NCBI GenBank assembly: GCA_029260015.1
Contig: JAJDEB010000032.1
Span: forward strand, 62,001 to 126,000
Source: Phycisphaerae bacterium
GTDB lineage: Bacteria; Planctomycetota; Phycisphaerae; UBA1845
Reading direction: 5' to 3'
Length of the DNA: 64,000 bases
The notes under the pieces were generated by a model that saw only the letters and a list, made by a program, of their open reading frames with translations, did not search any database and was not told where the DNA came from. The position numbers were made by a program, and so were the translations under genes. This document shows, one piece after another, positions 23,797 to 32,888 of the stretch (the first letter of the stretch is position 1; each line of letters begins with the position of its first letter).

Positions 23797-24915
23797 ATGA
23801 ATCAGCATGCACTCGGTGAACCCAAGCAAGTGATCATGCAACTCCTGGAAGGCATGGGCAAGTTCGGCGCTTCAGACCTTCATCTCAAGGTGGGGTACAT
23901 CCCGACGTATCGCGTGGGTGGCCACCTTCGCAAGCTCGACATGCCCGTACTTCCCAACAGCGATTACGTTCGCGAAATGATGATTCCGCTAGTCCCGGAA
24001 TCGCGCAAGGGCGAATACAACCAACGCGGCGATTTGGATTTTTCGTTCGGCGAGCCAACGGGCGATCGCTACCGCATCAACGTGTATCGATCCGGCAATG
24101 ACATGAACGCTGCGATTCGTCGCGTGCAGAGTAAGATTCCCAATTTCCAGGATCTGCATCTTCCGAAGGTCTACGAAAAGATTTGCAAGATATCGTATGA
24201 CGGACTCGTGCTGATCAGCGGTGTAACCGGTTCGGGTAAGAGCAGCACGCTCGCCGCGATGCTCAATCATATCAACCACGATCGGTCTGCCCATGTGATT
24301 ACCATTGAAGACCCGGTCGAGTATCGTTTCACGCCCGAAAAGTGCATCATCTCGCAGCGCGAAGTCGGAATCGATATTCCCACCTACGCCGAAGCGCTGC
24401 GCTACGTCGTTCGCCAGGATCCGGATATCATTTTGATTGGCGAGATGCGCGATCGCGACACGATGATGGCCGCCCTGCAAGCGGCTGAAACTGGTCACTT
24501 GGTATTTGGCACGTTGCATTGCAGCGACGCCCAGCAGTCGTTCAATCGCATACTTGAATTCTTCCCCCGCGCCGAACACTCTTTCATTCGATCTTCCTTG
24601 TCCAACAGCCTGCGCGGTATCTGCGTGCAGCGGCTGCTTCCCGGGATCGAAGAAAACTCGCGTTATCCGGCCACCGAAGTCTTGCTAAGCAATTCGATCG
24701 TTCGCGACAAGATCCGCAAAGAAGAAGACAAAGACCTTCCGGCGATTATCAATCAATCAGGTGAAGAGGGGATGCGCAGTTTCACTTATTCCCTGGCCGA
24801 ACTCATCGAGAATGAATGCGTGCACTACGACACCGCGATGGAATTCGCTCCAAATCGTGAAGCGCTCGCAAGCAAGGTCAAGGGTATTCAAACTGCCACC
24901 GAAGGACTCGTCTAG
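23797..24915 (+). CDS. pilT: Twitching-motility ATPase PilT
   Basis: 372 residues. N-terminal PAS-like domain: GMGKFGASDLHLKVGYIPTY (the SDLH motif), then Walker A GVTGSGKSSTLAAM (about 141-154), the Asp box VITIEDPVEY, Walker B PDIILIGEMRDRDT, and the His box ETGHLVFGTLHC. The AIRAGGKTHQ-like C-terminal helix region of E. coli/P. aeruginosa PilT is replaced by a longer tail (ELIENECVHYDTAMEFAPNR), a known variation. PilT hydrolyses ATP to depolymerise type IV pili at the inner-membrane base. No pilin or PilB gene is in the window. The preceding coiled-coil gene may be in the same transcript. Confidence 0.93.
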   Translation: MNQHALGEPKQVIMQLLEGMGKFGASDLHLKVGYIPTYRVGGHLRKLDMPVLPNSDYVREMMIPLVPESRKGEYNQRGDLDFSFGEPTGDRYRINVYRSGNDMNAAIRRVQSKIPNFQDLHLPKVYEKICKISYDGLVLISGVTGSGKSSTLAAMLNHINHDRSAHVITIEDPVEYRFTPEKCIISQREVGIDIPTYAEALRYVVRQDPDIILIGEMRDRDTMMAALQAAETGHLVFGTLHCSDAQQSFNRILEFFPRAEHSFIRSSLSNSLRGICVQRLLPGIEENSRYPATEVLLSNSIVRDKIRKEEDKDLPAIINQSGEEGMRSFTYSLAELIENECVHYDTAMEFAPNREALASKVKGIQTATEGLV

Positions 24916-25112
24916 TCGCAGTTGAATAATCCGCCGAGTTGGTCATTCGCCGGTTATGGGGCGTCCATTCACCCGCCGCAGGTCCGATCTTGTGTCACCC
25001 CATCATGAATCAGTGATGCCTCAAATCGTTCATTTAGCTTGCTAATTGATCTGCCGATGATTCGTGTCCAGCAGAGCGGGGACGCTCTGTGGATACCTCT
25101 TGGAGATCAAAA

Positions 25113-27419
25113 ATGTTGGAACTGCTTCGCAATAGCACGATGTTCGGTTTAATGATTGTTGCCTTGGGAATCGCTATCCCAGGCTGCGAGAATGGTTCCA
25201 ATTCTGACGGTTCGGGCGGAGGTTCCAATCAAACGGACGCCAAGAACCAGTTGGCTGTCAATGACGATCCCAATAGCAATCTCGTCGCGCAAGCCAAGGT
25301 CAGCGACGGCAGCTCGTTTTCTGTATTCGGTGAGAAAAATGGCGACGGTGACGTCGAACAGGTTTCGCAAATTGACATGGTCTTGGAAGGCGGCGAATCG
25401 CTGACGCTGGAACTCGACGATAATGGGCGACCCGTTCTCGTCGATGGCGGTGAATCCAAGACGACGTTCTCGTACGATGACGACACCGCCACCGTTCAAG
25501 CCGAAGTCGATGATTCAAACGGCACGTCCATTCTTGAAGGTGACGTCACCGTCCAGGCTTCTGCAAAAATCGTAGGCCGTCGCTTTCGAGCGACTCCGGA
25601 ATCGTTGTGCGAACGTTTGCGAAACTCCCAAGGCGTACTTGAAAATCTCTTTCCTTGTGAGTCGGACGATTCAGATCAAGCCAGCGACGACAATTCGTCA
25701 TGTGGTGGAATTGCACCACGCGTCAAAAATGTGATCGATCGATTCTGTTCTGCGCAAGCCGAAGTCGTCACGCAAGTCGATGCGAACCTTTCCGACACAC
25801 CCAAAGTGATTCCGCTGGGTGTCAAGGGATTTTTCACGACGCGCCCGCGTGATGGTGGAGCGACAGTCGTTTTAGTAGCCACTGTATTTGGCGGTGTAAA
25901 GCCGATTGAAAACGTCGATTGGGAGTTGTCAGACGGGCCAGCCGCTCCAGTCGAAAATCTTCCCGGTGGCGTGGCGGTGGCAGACGTTGGTTCGGAAGGA
26001 ACGCACACTTTCAAAGTGACCGCTACCGACGGTGAGGGCACGAGCGCAACGCATGAAGTAGAGGTGGGGGAATCAAGGCGACCGGTGATCAATGTGATCG
26101 CCGACCCACCCAATGCAGCCCCAGGCGCAGAAGTTGCGTTTTCTGTTGAATCAAACGTCGATCTTCCCGCCGATGTTCTCGCCAATATCAAATGGCGGTT
26201 CGGTGATGACACCGAAGCCGTCGGTGCAAATGTGACCCATAGCTTTGACGAAGACGGCGCATTTGTTGTCGTCGCACTTCTTCGTGGTGGCGATCGCCGC
26301 GAAACCGCATCGACGGTCGTCCGCATCGGAGCAGACTTAGAATGCTGGGAAGGGTGCCAAACGCGCTCCGAGCAGGTCTTCTTCGAGTGTGACTTTGACA
26401 ATAACGGCGATGCGAACTGTGCTGCTCGCTCCAACGCGGTTCTGACGCAATGCTTGGCCGATCGATGCGGTGAAGAACTGGACTGCGAATTCCACTGCCA
26501 TCGATTCGGTGCGAAAGTAAGACGACAGTGCATGTCCGCCGGTGGCAATCGACGCTTGTGTGCGGCGGCTGGTCGTGCGGCGCGGATGTATTGCACGTTT
26601 GAACAGTGCGACGAAGACGCCGATTGCGAACAGTTCTGTGACGACGACTTCGATCTGTTCGTCGATGAGTGCTTGGAGGGCGAAGATCGCGGTGTGGACT
26701 GCGAGGTGTCGGCAGAGGATTCAATCGACGAGTGCATCGTCGAAGAATGCGGCGCCGATTTTGAATGTGAAGATGATTGCGCCGATCAAGCCGATCGACT
26801 CTTCGGGGCGTGCAGCGACAGCGGCGCATCGTTTGATGAATGTGCGGCTCGCTCGCGCCGGTTCTTTGAAGACTGTGCCCGTGAACAGTGCGACGTTGAG
26901 TTCGATTGTGAAGCAGTATGCGAAGACCAGCGCGAGCAGATCATCGCTGAATGCGAAGCCGATGGCGTCGATCCACAAATTTGCCGCCAGGACGCCCGTG
27001 ACTTCGTCGACCATTGCCTGTTCGAACACTGCGGTGTTGCAGGCGCAACGGTACCGGTTGACGACGACATTGATGCGATCGACCCCAACGACTTTGGCGG
27101 TGATTCAATTGAAGAGTGCAAGGAACAGTGTCGTCAGGACGCAGACCTAGCCGACCGAGAATGTCGGGACACGGGGGGAACAGGCGCAGAATGCCGTTCG
27201 TTGCGAGAATTCATCCTGCAAGACTGCATCGAGGTGCTGTGCGAAAATGGCGATCCGGCTGATGGTGACCCATTCGGCGACGATCCGTTCGGGGACGACC
27301 CATTCGGAGATGATCCACCACCGCCACCTCCCGGAGACGACCCGTTTGGTGATGATCCGCCACCACCACCCCCAGGAGACGGCCCGTTCGGCGACGGTCC
27401 TCCGCCACCCGGACCGTAG
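25113..27419 (+). CDS. Large PKD-domain lipoprotein with six 47-residue cysteine repeats
   Basis: 768 residues from ATG 25113, behind TTGGAGA. The lipobox AIPGC (Cys about 24) gives a lipoprotein. Residues about 25-190 are acidic and beta-rich; about 230-320 and 325-405 look like two PKD-type Ig sandwiches (WRFGDDTEAVGANVTHSF). Residues 411-710 hold six repeats, each with six Cys spaced exactly C-x3-C-x10-C-x9-C-x10-C-x4-C; the first five follow one another with five residues between, and the sixth comes after a 28-residue acidic insert. The end (about 710-768) is built of DDPFG and PPPPPPGD units. The repeat suggests stacked disulfide-held helical hairpins. Function is unknown; surface adhesion or a spacer role is inferred. 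It is convergent with pyrB. Confidence 0.85.
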   Translation: MLELLRNSTMFGLMIVALGIAIPGCENGSNSDGSGGGSNQTDAKNQLAVNDDPNSNLVAQAKVSDGSSFSVFGEKNGDGDVEQVSQIDMVLEGGESLTLELDDNGRPVLVDGGESKTTFSYDDDTATVQAEVDDSNGTSILEGDVTVQASAKIVGRRFRATPESLCERLRNSQGVLENLFPCESDDSDQASDDNSSCGGIAPRVKNVIDRFCSAQAEVVTQVDANLSDTPKVIPLGVKGFFTTRPRDGGATVVLVATVFGGVKPIENVDWELSDGPAAPVENLPGGVAVADVGSEGTHTFKVTATDGEGTSATHEVEVGESRRPVINVIADPPNAAPGAEVAFSVESNVDLPADVLANIKWRFGDDTEAVGANVTHSFDEDGAFVVVALLRGGDRRETASTVVRIGADLECWEGCQTRSEQVFFECDFDNNGDANCAARSNAVLTQCLADRCGEELDCEFHCHRFGAKVRRQCMSAGGNRRLCAAAGRAARMYCTFEQCDEDADCEQFCDDDFDLFVDECLEGEDRGVDCEVSAEDSIDECIVEECGADFECEDDCADQADRLFGACSDSGASFDECAARSRRFFEDCAREQCDVEFDCEAVCEDQREQIIAECEADGVDPQICRQDARDFVDHCLFEHCGVAGATVPVDDDIDAIDPNDFGGDSIEECKEQCRQDADLADRECRDTGGTGAECRSLREFILQDCIEVLCENGDPADGDPFGDDPFGDDPFGDDPPPPPPGDDPFGDDPPPPPPGDGPFGDGPPPPGP
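26343..27242 (+). repeat. Protein-level repeat array, 36 cysteines in six units
   Basis: Units begin at residues 411, 458, 505, 552 and 599 (period 47), and a sixth after a short insert. All six keep the spacing 3-10-9-10-4 between cysteines with otherwise different residues, so selection has held the spacing while DNA identity has been lost. Confidence 0.9.
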
Positions 27420-27444
27420 TGCATGGTTAAAATATTGAAAAGTC

Positions 27445-27520
27445 GTGCCACTGCTTTGTGAGCAGTGCGAATACGAGTCGGGTCCAATGCGCAAATGCAC
27501 TGCTCACAGAGCAGTGGCAC
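27445..27520. repeat. Paired-hairpin element GTGCCACTG, copy 1
   Basis: Two 24-bp arms, 27445-27468 and 27497-27520, are reverse complements with one mismatch. Each arm is itself a hairpin (CACTGCT...AGCAGTG). It lies between the convergent stops of the cysteine-repeat gene and pyrB and may also act as a two-way terminator. A second copy is at 39498-39634. Confidence 0.85.
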
Positions 27521-27557
27521 ACGTTCTTGGGCGTCCTCCTCGACCAAGAGACCTAAC

Positions 27558-28658
27558 TCAATATGTATAGTGGCTTTGGAAATGATCGAGGATCGCGGCG
27601 TCGGCATTGAAAATGTACGCGATGATCGCCGCCCGCATCCACATGCCATTCTTCACCTGATCCCAATAGCGGGCCCGAGGGTCCGTATCCAGCGCCCGGT
27701 CAAGTTCATTTCGACGCGGCAGGGGGTGCAGAATCGCGAGATTGGGTTTGAACTTCGGGGCCATGTCCGCTGACAAACGGAATCGATCGTAGTCGATGGA
27801 CTTTGACTCGCCCTGAACGTCATACTCATCCTGCAGGCGGGTCATGTAAACGGCGTCGCAGTCGCTGATGATCGCACCAAGATCGCTCGCCAATTCGAAC
27901 TGCATATCGTTGCGTTTCAGGTAGCTGACGATGTCTGATTCCAAACTCAACTCCGGCGGCGACACGAACACCAACCGCACGCCCGGGTAGCTGCAGAGTA
28001 AATACACCAGGCTGCGCACGGTCCGGCCACGCTTGAGGTCGCCCACAAATGCGATCGTCTTGCCTGACATTCGATCATGGGCGAAAGACGGAATCCCTTG
28101 CGGACCGGTCTCTTCAGCGAAGCTTCGCAGCAACGTGTAAATGTCCAGAAGCGCCTGGGTCGGGTGCTGATCCTTACCGGAACCACCGTTGATGATCGGA
28201 ATCGACAGATGCAGGGCGTCGAGTTCGTGGGCCATCGTCTCGGCGAATCCTTCCACCGGGTGACGCATGATAATGAGGTCGAAGTATTGGCTCAGAACGC
28301 GGATGGTGTCGTCTTCAGTTTCGCCCTTGATTTCGGAAGAGACGGACGGATTTCGCACTTCGTCGTAGGGCATCCCCAGAATTTGACACGCCGACGCAAA
28401 CGACAGAAACGTTCGGGTGGACGGCTGAATGAAGTAGAGCATCGCGCGTTTATGGCTCAGCAGCGTTCTCAAGAAATGCACGCCCTGCCGAGTTTCTGCC
28501 ACCGTTCGGATCATCTCAGCCAGCTTGCAAAGATGGTCGATGGTGTCGCGTTGCACCTGCTGAGCTAGGATGACGTGGAAGAGTCGGTCATCTCGATTCA
28601 GCAATGCAACCCGCTTGGCTGTGGGTAGACTTGAAAGTGCCGTTTTGTCAGAGGTCAT
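27558..28658 (-). CDS. pyrB: Aspartate carbamoyltransferase catalytic subunit
   Basis: 366 residues, longer than the usual 305-315 because of an N-terminal extension (about 30 residues) and loops. Carbamoyl-phosphate motif: QPSTRTFLSFASA, where most enzymes have E-P-S-T-R-T; INGGSGKDQHPTQALLDIYT (the H-P-T-Q-A-L-L-D block) and LAILHPLPRRNELDRALDTD. The first and last favour aspartate rather than ornithine as acceptor. PyrB forms carbamoyl-aspartate in pyrimidine synthesis. The regulatory partner PyrI is not nearby. It is a single gene, with the paired-hairpin element downstream. Confidence 0.88.
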   Translation of the reverse strand: MTSDKTALSSLPTAKRVALLNRDDRLFHVILAQQVQRDTIDHLCKLAEMIRTVAETRQGVHFLRTLLSHKRAMLYFIQPSTRTFLSFASACQILGMPYDEVRNPSVSSEIKGETEDDTIRVLSQYFDLIIMRHPVEGFAETMAHELDALHLSIPIINGGSGKDQHPTQALLDIYTLLRSFAEETGPQGIPSFAHDRMSGKTIAFVGDLKRGRTVRSLVYLLCSYPGVRLVFVSPPELSLESDIVSYLKRNDMQFELASDLGAIISDCDAVYMTRLQDEYDVQGESKSIDYDRFRLSADMAPKFKPNLAILHPLPRRNELDRALDTDPRARYWDQVKNGMWMRAAIIAYIFNADAAILDHFQSHYTY

Positions 28659-28804
28659 AGACGGGTATCCGGAATCTGAGTTGCCGCTGATTTTTCAAGA
28701 AATCGAAGCGACTGGGCGCATCTTCAGAATTTCTCTAGGGCAAGTCAAGCCGGCTTGAGATCGGCGGTTGCCTACGAAAGCACCCGACTCTACCATCGTG
28801 GCCT

Positions 28805-30157
28805 ATGTCCCAAGTCTTGCGCCCCATGTCATGGTTTGCCAACGTCATCTACGCCCTTGCTGGCTTGGCATTTGTTCCTGTCTTGACCTATCAGATGATT
28901 GCCCAACGCAAGAATCGACGTGGATGGCGCGAGAAGCTGTTCGGACCACGAGCCTCGCTGACCCATGGGTCCAATCGGCGGCGCGTCTGGGTTCATGCAG
29001 TCTCTCTGGGTGAGATTAATGCTGCCCGTCTATTCGTCGAGAAGTTGGAGGCAGCCGACCCGGCACTTGAGGTGGTCATTTCAACGACGACGGACACCGG
29101 TTTTGCTCGCGGTTGTCAGTTGTTTGGTTCCGATCGCGTGTTTCGTTATCCGCTCGATTTCAGTTGGGCGGTGAGAAATGCCCTTCGCACGATCAAGCCC
29201 TCGGCGATCGTCCTCGTAGAACTCGAGGTCTGGTACAACCTCACAACGATCGCAGCCGGGCAGGGCATCCCAGTTTGTGTCATCAATGGCCGCCTGACCG
29301 AGCGGAGTTGCAACCGATTGGCCATGTTGGGTCCGCTATCCAAACGGATGTTCAAATCGTTGTCATGGGTTGGGGCGCAAGATGGCGCAATCGCCAATCG
29401 ATTTAAGCGGTTGGGCGTCGCGGACGAACGCGTGGATATCACAGGTTCGGTCAAGTGGGATACGGCAGAAGTGACCGATCACATCGACGGTCAAGCAGAA
29501 TTGGCCACCGCGATGGGTATTGATGTTGCATCGCCGCTGTGGGTCTGTGGCAGTACCGGACCGGGTGAAGAAGCATTGATTCTTGATGCCTACGAGACAC
29601 TGCTCAAGCGACTGCCGAATTTGCAATTGGCGTTGATTCCTCGGAAACCAGAGCGTTTTGACGACGTGGCTGCATTGATCAACAAGAGCGGGTTTACTTG
29701 TATGCGTCGGAGTGACTCGGGGGCCAATGCAAAATCTTCAGTCCCCCACCCTGAAAGGGCGGGGCACCCCTCTGGTCAACACGTCGTCTTTCTTGGCGAC
29801 ACGATGGGTGAATTGCGAAAGTTTTATTCGCTTGCCGCCGTGGTGTTCGTGGGGCGGTCGTTGGTGCCGATGGGCGGGTCTGATCCGATGGAAGTCGCGG
29901 CGCTGGCCAAGCCGATTGTTACCGGTGCGGACATGGCCAATTTCAAAGATGCAACGACTCAATTGCGCGATGCTCGAGCGTTGGTGCAAATCGAGTCGCC
30001 CAACACACTCGCGGCACAAATTGCTACGATTTTGGCTGACAACGCCATGCGCGATCGTATGGGGATGACCGCACAAGCAACGGTTCAGTCGAATCGGGGC
30101 GCGACCGATGAAAGTGTTCGCAATATCGTCGAACGATTGGGAATGGATCGTGTGTGA
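28805..30157 (+). CDS. kdtA: 3-deoxy-D-manno-octulosonic-acid (Kdo) transferase
   Basis: 450 residues. One N-terminal membrane helix (about 8-28), then the GT30 domain with WVHAVSLGEINAARLFVEKL (catalytic Glu about 68), STTTDTGFARGCQLFG, ILVELE-like VLVELEVWYNLTTIAAGQGI, and a C-terminal half with CGSTGPGEEALILDAYETLL, FLGDTMGELRKFYSLAAVVF and FVGRSLVPMGGSDPMEVAAL. KdtA attaches Kdo to lipid A on the inner membrane, so the organism probably makes an LPS-type outer membrane. Near residue 310-325 is an extra segment of about 20 residues encoded by a small GC-rich hairpin (29743-29764), not expected in the family. The next gene starts 42 bp downstream. Confidence 0.93.
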   Translation: MSQVLRPMSWFANVIYALAGLAFVPVLTYQMIAQRKNRRGWREKLFGPRASLTHGSNRRRVWVHAVSLGEINAARLFVEKLEAADPALEVVISTTTDTGFARGCQLFGSDRVFRYPLDFSWAVRNALRTIKPSAIVLVELEVWYNLTTIAAGQGIPVCVINGRLTERSCNRLAMLGPLSKRMFKSLSWVGAQDGAIANRFKRLGVADERVDITGSVKWDTAEVTDHIDGQAELATAMGIDVASPLWVCGSTGPGEEALILDAYETLLKRLPNLQLALIPRKPERFDDVAALINKSGFTCMRRSDSGANAKSSVPHPERAGHPSGQHVVFLGDTMGELRKFYSLAAVVFVGRSLVPMGGSDPMEVAALAKPIVTGADMANFKDATTQLRDARALVQIESPNTLAAQIATILADNAMRDRMGMTAQATVQSNRGATDESVRNIVERLGMDRV

Positions 30158-30199
30158 GAACATTTGCTCATGAATCCGGGTAGAGGAGCTAAGTCACGA

Positions 30200-32686
30200 A
30201 TGCCTGAGAAGTCAGCGATTTCAAATGCGCCGAAGTCGGGTTCGTGGGCGCTGTTTGCCGTGGGCATCGTTCTGCTTTGCATAATCGTAGCCGCAGTCCA
30301 TTGGCCCGTACTCTCGGCCCAGGCGCTTTCCCTTGATGATGGGGACTTCTTGCAGGACAATCCGCTGGTTCAAAATCCAAGTTGGGATTCAGCGAAGCGG
30401 TTCTTGGGGGAAGTCTTGGAACCCACCACGGTCAAGGGCTACTACCTGCCGCTGTCGATGATTTCACTGATGACCGACTATGCAATGGGGGGACGGCCAG
30501 ACAATCTATTTGCATTCCACCGAACGAGTCTGGTGCTTCACATTCTCAATGTCGCGTTGGTCGCAATCTTGCTTCGGATGCTCTTCGGTAATGCAACGGC
30601 TGCAATCATCACCGCGTTAATTTTTGGCTTACATCCCCTGACCGTTGAGCCCATCGCTTGGGTGGGTGAGCGAAAAACGCTCTTGGCGATGTTCTTTGCG
30701 CTACTCACGATCATCGCCTATCTGAAGTCCACGCATGGACGACGGTGGGCCTGGATGACTGTCGCCAGTCTGATGTACGTTCTCGCTTTGATGTCCAAGC
30801 CGACAGCAGTTCCGCTTCCATTGCTACTCGTGGTCATGGACTATTGGCCACTAAATCGATCGATTCGTCAATCACTGATAGAAAAGGCACCGCTATTTCT
30901 CTTGGCAGGCTTGTTTGCCGTTGTGACTTTGGTTTCTCACTTCGGTACTGCCGGCGGAGATTCAACAACAGTCAGTGGCCCGGTGGATAAGGCATTGCTG
31001 TTGTGTCACCTGTCAGCGTTTTACGGGCAAAAGATTTTGTTTCCGTTCAACTTGTCTTCGGTTTACCCGTTGCCTGCGCCAATCTCGCTTGCCAACCCGA
31101 CGATTTTAGTCGGCATGGTCGTGACCGTTTTGCTCGTGGCAGGTCTTTTCTATTCCGCAAAAAAGACGCGGGTGTTTCTTGGTGGGGGGATGTTCTTTTT
31201 CTTTGCGATGTCTCCCACGCTGGGCATCGTCCAGTACAGTTGGATTTACGCGTCGGACAAATATGTCTATTTGCCAGCAATAGGGCTTCTGATGATTCTG
31301 GCCTGGTGCCTGATTAAGGTCATGCAAAGTAGGGGGCGTCAGAAGATTCTAGCATGTGCTGGGATCATCGGCGTCCTGTGCATCGAAGTCGTAGGAGTCC
31401 GGATGTATCTCCCGCAGTGGCGCGACACGATGTCTTTGTCGCAGTACATTCTTTCAAAGGCTCCGGGCACGCCCCAGATTCATGTCAATCTTGGCGATGC
31501 GTACGAGCAGGCCGGTCGGCGAGATGACGCCAAAGCCGAATACAGAGCGGCGATCAAGAATATGCCTAACTACGCGCTGGCCCACAACAACCTCGGCACT
31601 ATCTTGGCGTTGGAAGGTCGATTTTCCGAGGCGATCGAACAGTTTCACATTGCATTAAAGAGCAGCCCCAAAGATGCGCCGGCGCACTGCAATCTTGCGG
31701 TCGCTCTTCTGGAGAGTGGTCGAGTCGATGAGGCTCAAGAATTCTGTGGCAAAGCGATTCGGCTCAAACCTGGCTACCCGAAACCTCTGTACGTCATGGG
31801 AGATATTCTGCGGGACAAAGGAGACTTTGACGGAGCGATTGAAAGCTATCGCAAGGCTATTGCCGTTCATGAAAATTACGTAGAGGCGTGGCAGCACTTG
31901 GCCAATGCACTCCAAATGAGCGGGCGGTCCTCAGACGCCATCGCTGCCTATCAGCAATGGCTGCAATTGGATCCGGCCAGCTCACTGGCCCATCACAATC
32001 TTGCCATGGCATTGCGGGCTCAGGGCAATGACATCGCCGCCGCACAACATTTGCGTGAGGCGATCAAGTTGGATCCCGAGTATGCCGACGCCCACAACAA
32101 TCTGGGAATATCGCTGGCGGCGCAGGGGCAAACCAATCAAGCGATAGAGCATTTCCTGGAGGCTTTAGAGTTGAACCCGGAGTACGGCGAGGCGTATCAC
32201 AACGTCGCCTTGGTGTTTCAACAGATGGGCAGGCATCGCGACGCTGCTGCAAACTTTCGCAAGTCAGCAGAATTGTCTCCCGACGATCCGCAAGCACATT
32301 TTGTATTGGGTGTGAGCTTAAGTCTCAATCGCGATGCGGCTGGTGCGTTGGTCGCTTTTGAAAAAATGCTTGCGCTTGATCCAAGCAATCCCGGCGCTCA
32401 AAACAGCGTGGCGTGGATTTTGGCAAGTAGTGCGGACGACAGTATTCGCGACGCTGAAAGGGCGATTGCCATCGCAAAGGAAGCAGCCGACCGGACACAG
32501 TACCGACAACCTCAAGTCCTCGACACGCTTGCGACAGCATACGCGGCTGCCGGGCGGTTTGATGATGCCGTCATGACGATTCGCAAGGCACTGGAGATAG
32601 CCGAGGCGCAGCCCAATCGTGTTAATGCAGCGGGTATCAAGAAACGATTGGCGCTGTTTGAATCAGGTGTTCCGTATACCGAATAG
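30200..32686 (+). CDS. TMTC-like membrane glycosyltransferase fold fused to TPR repeats
   Basis: About 828 residues from ATG 30200, which follows GAGGAG; ATGs at 30164 and 30170 are also in frame. The first 400 residues hold about ten membrane helices with SLDDGDFLQDNPLVQN in the first outer loop (acidic DD motif) and ALIFGLHPLTVEPIAWVGER, a hallmark of the TMTC/PMT-like C-type family. Residues about 425-800 are TPR units (for example ALAHNNLGTILALEGRFSEA and YADAHNNLGISLAAQGQTNQ), about ten in a row. Animal TMTC proteins O-mannosylate cadherins; the bacterial homologues are abundant in planctomycetes and have no established substrate. It is cotranscribed with kdtA, which suggests a role in envelope glycans, but this is inference. 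Confidence 0.85.
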   Translation: MPEKSAISNAPKSGSWALFAVGIVLLCIIVAAVHWPVLSAQALSLDDGDFLQDNPLVQNPSWDSAKRFLGEVLEPTTVKGYYLPLSMISLMTDYAMGGRPDNLFAFHRTSLVLHILNVALVAILLRMLFGNATAAIITALIFGLHPLTVEPIAWVGERKTLLAMFFALLTIIAYLKSTHGRRWAWMTVASLMYVLALMSKPTAVPLPLLLVVMDYWPLNRSIRQSLIEKAPLFLLAGLFAVVTLVSHFGTAGGDSTTVSGPVDKALLLCHLSAFYGQKILFPFNLSSVYPLPAPISLANPTILVGMVVTVLLVAGLFYSAKKTRVFLGGGMFFFFAMSPTLGIVQYSWIYASDKYVYLPAIGLLMILAWCLIKVMQSRGRQKILACAGIIGVLCIEVVGVRMYLPQWRDTMSLSQYILSKAPGTPQIHVNLGDAYEQAGRRDDAKAEYRAAIKNMPNYALAHNNLGTILALEGRFSEAIEQFHIALKSSPKDAPAHCNLAVALLESGRVDEAQEFCGKAIRLKPGYPKPLYVMGDILRDKGDFDGAIESYRKAIAVHENYVEAWQHLANALQMSGRSSDAIAAYQQWLQLDPASSLAHHNLAMALRAQGNDIAAAQHLREAIKLDPEYADAHNNLGISLAAQGQTNQAIEHFLEALELNPEYGEAYHNVALVFQQMGRHRDAAANFRKSAELSPDDPQAHFVLGVSLSLNRDAAGALVAFEKMLALDPSNPGAQNSVAWILASSADDSIRDAERAIAIAKEAADRTQYRQPQVLDTLATAYAAAGRFDDAVMTIRKALEIAEAQPNRVNAAGIKKRLALFESGVPYTE

Positions 32687-32780
32687 TTGAGTGGGTCGAT
32701 TATTGCTGCTCAGACTCAGCCCGATTTGCCATGCAATTCCCGCAACTCAGGCCCAGATTGGCAGACCGATCACAAAAAAG

Positions 32781-32813
32781 AAGCGGGCGAGTCGAACTTC
32801 GACTCGCCCGCTT
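32781..32813. terminator. Bidirectional intrinsic terminator
   Basis: A perfect 15-bp stem (AAGCGGGCGAGTCGA with its complement) around ACT sits between the convergent TMTC-like and PEP-CTERM genes. On the minus strand it is followed by CTTTTTTG; on the plus strand by TTGGTTT, so it works best for the minus-strand gene. Confidence 0.85.
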
Positions 32814-32888
32814 TGGTTTGGAATTTGTGATCCCTGGAACTGGCAACACCCAAATCGGCATCACCGGTCAAGAATCCGATCAGAATGC

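Noticed and set aside
25676-26829. Long minus-strand frames opposite the cysteine-repeat gene
   Set aside because: They are Ser/Thr- or Arg/His-rich low-complexity products forced by the GAC/GAA-rich coding strand; no domain features.
27445-27520. CRISPR array
   Set aside because: Only two arms in inverted, not direct, orientation; no spacer series and no cas genes.
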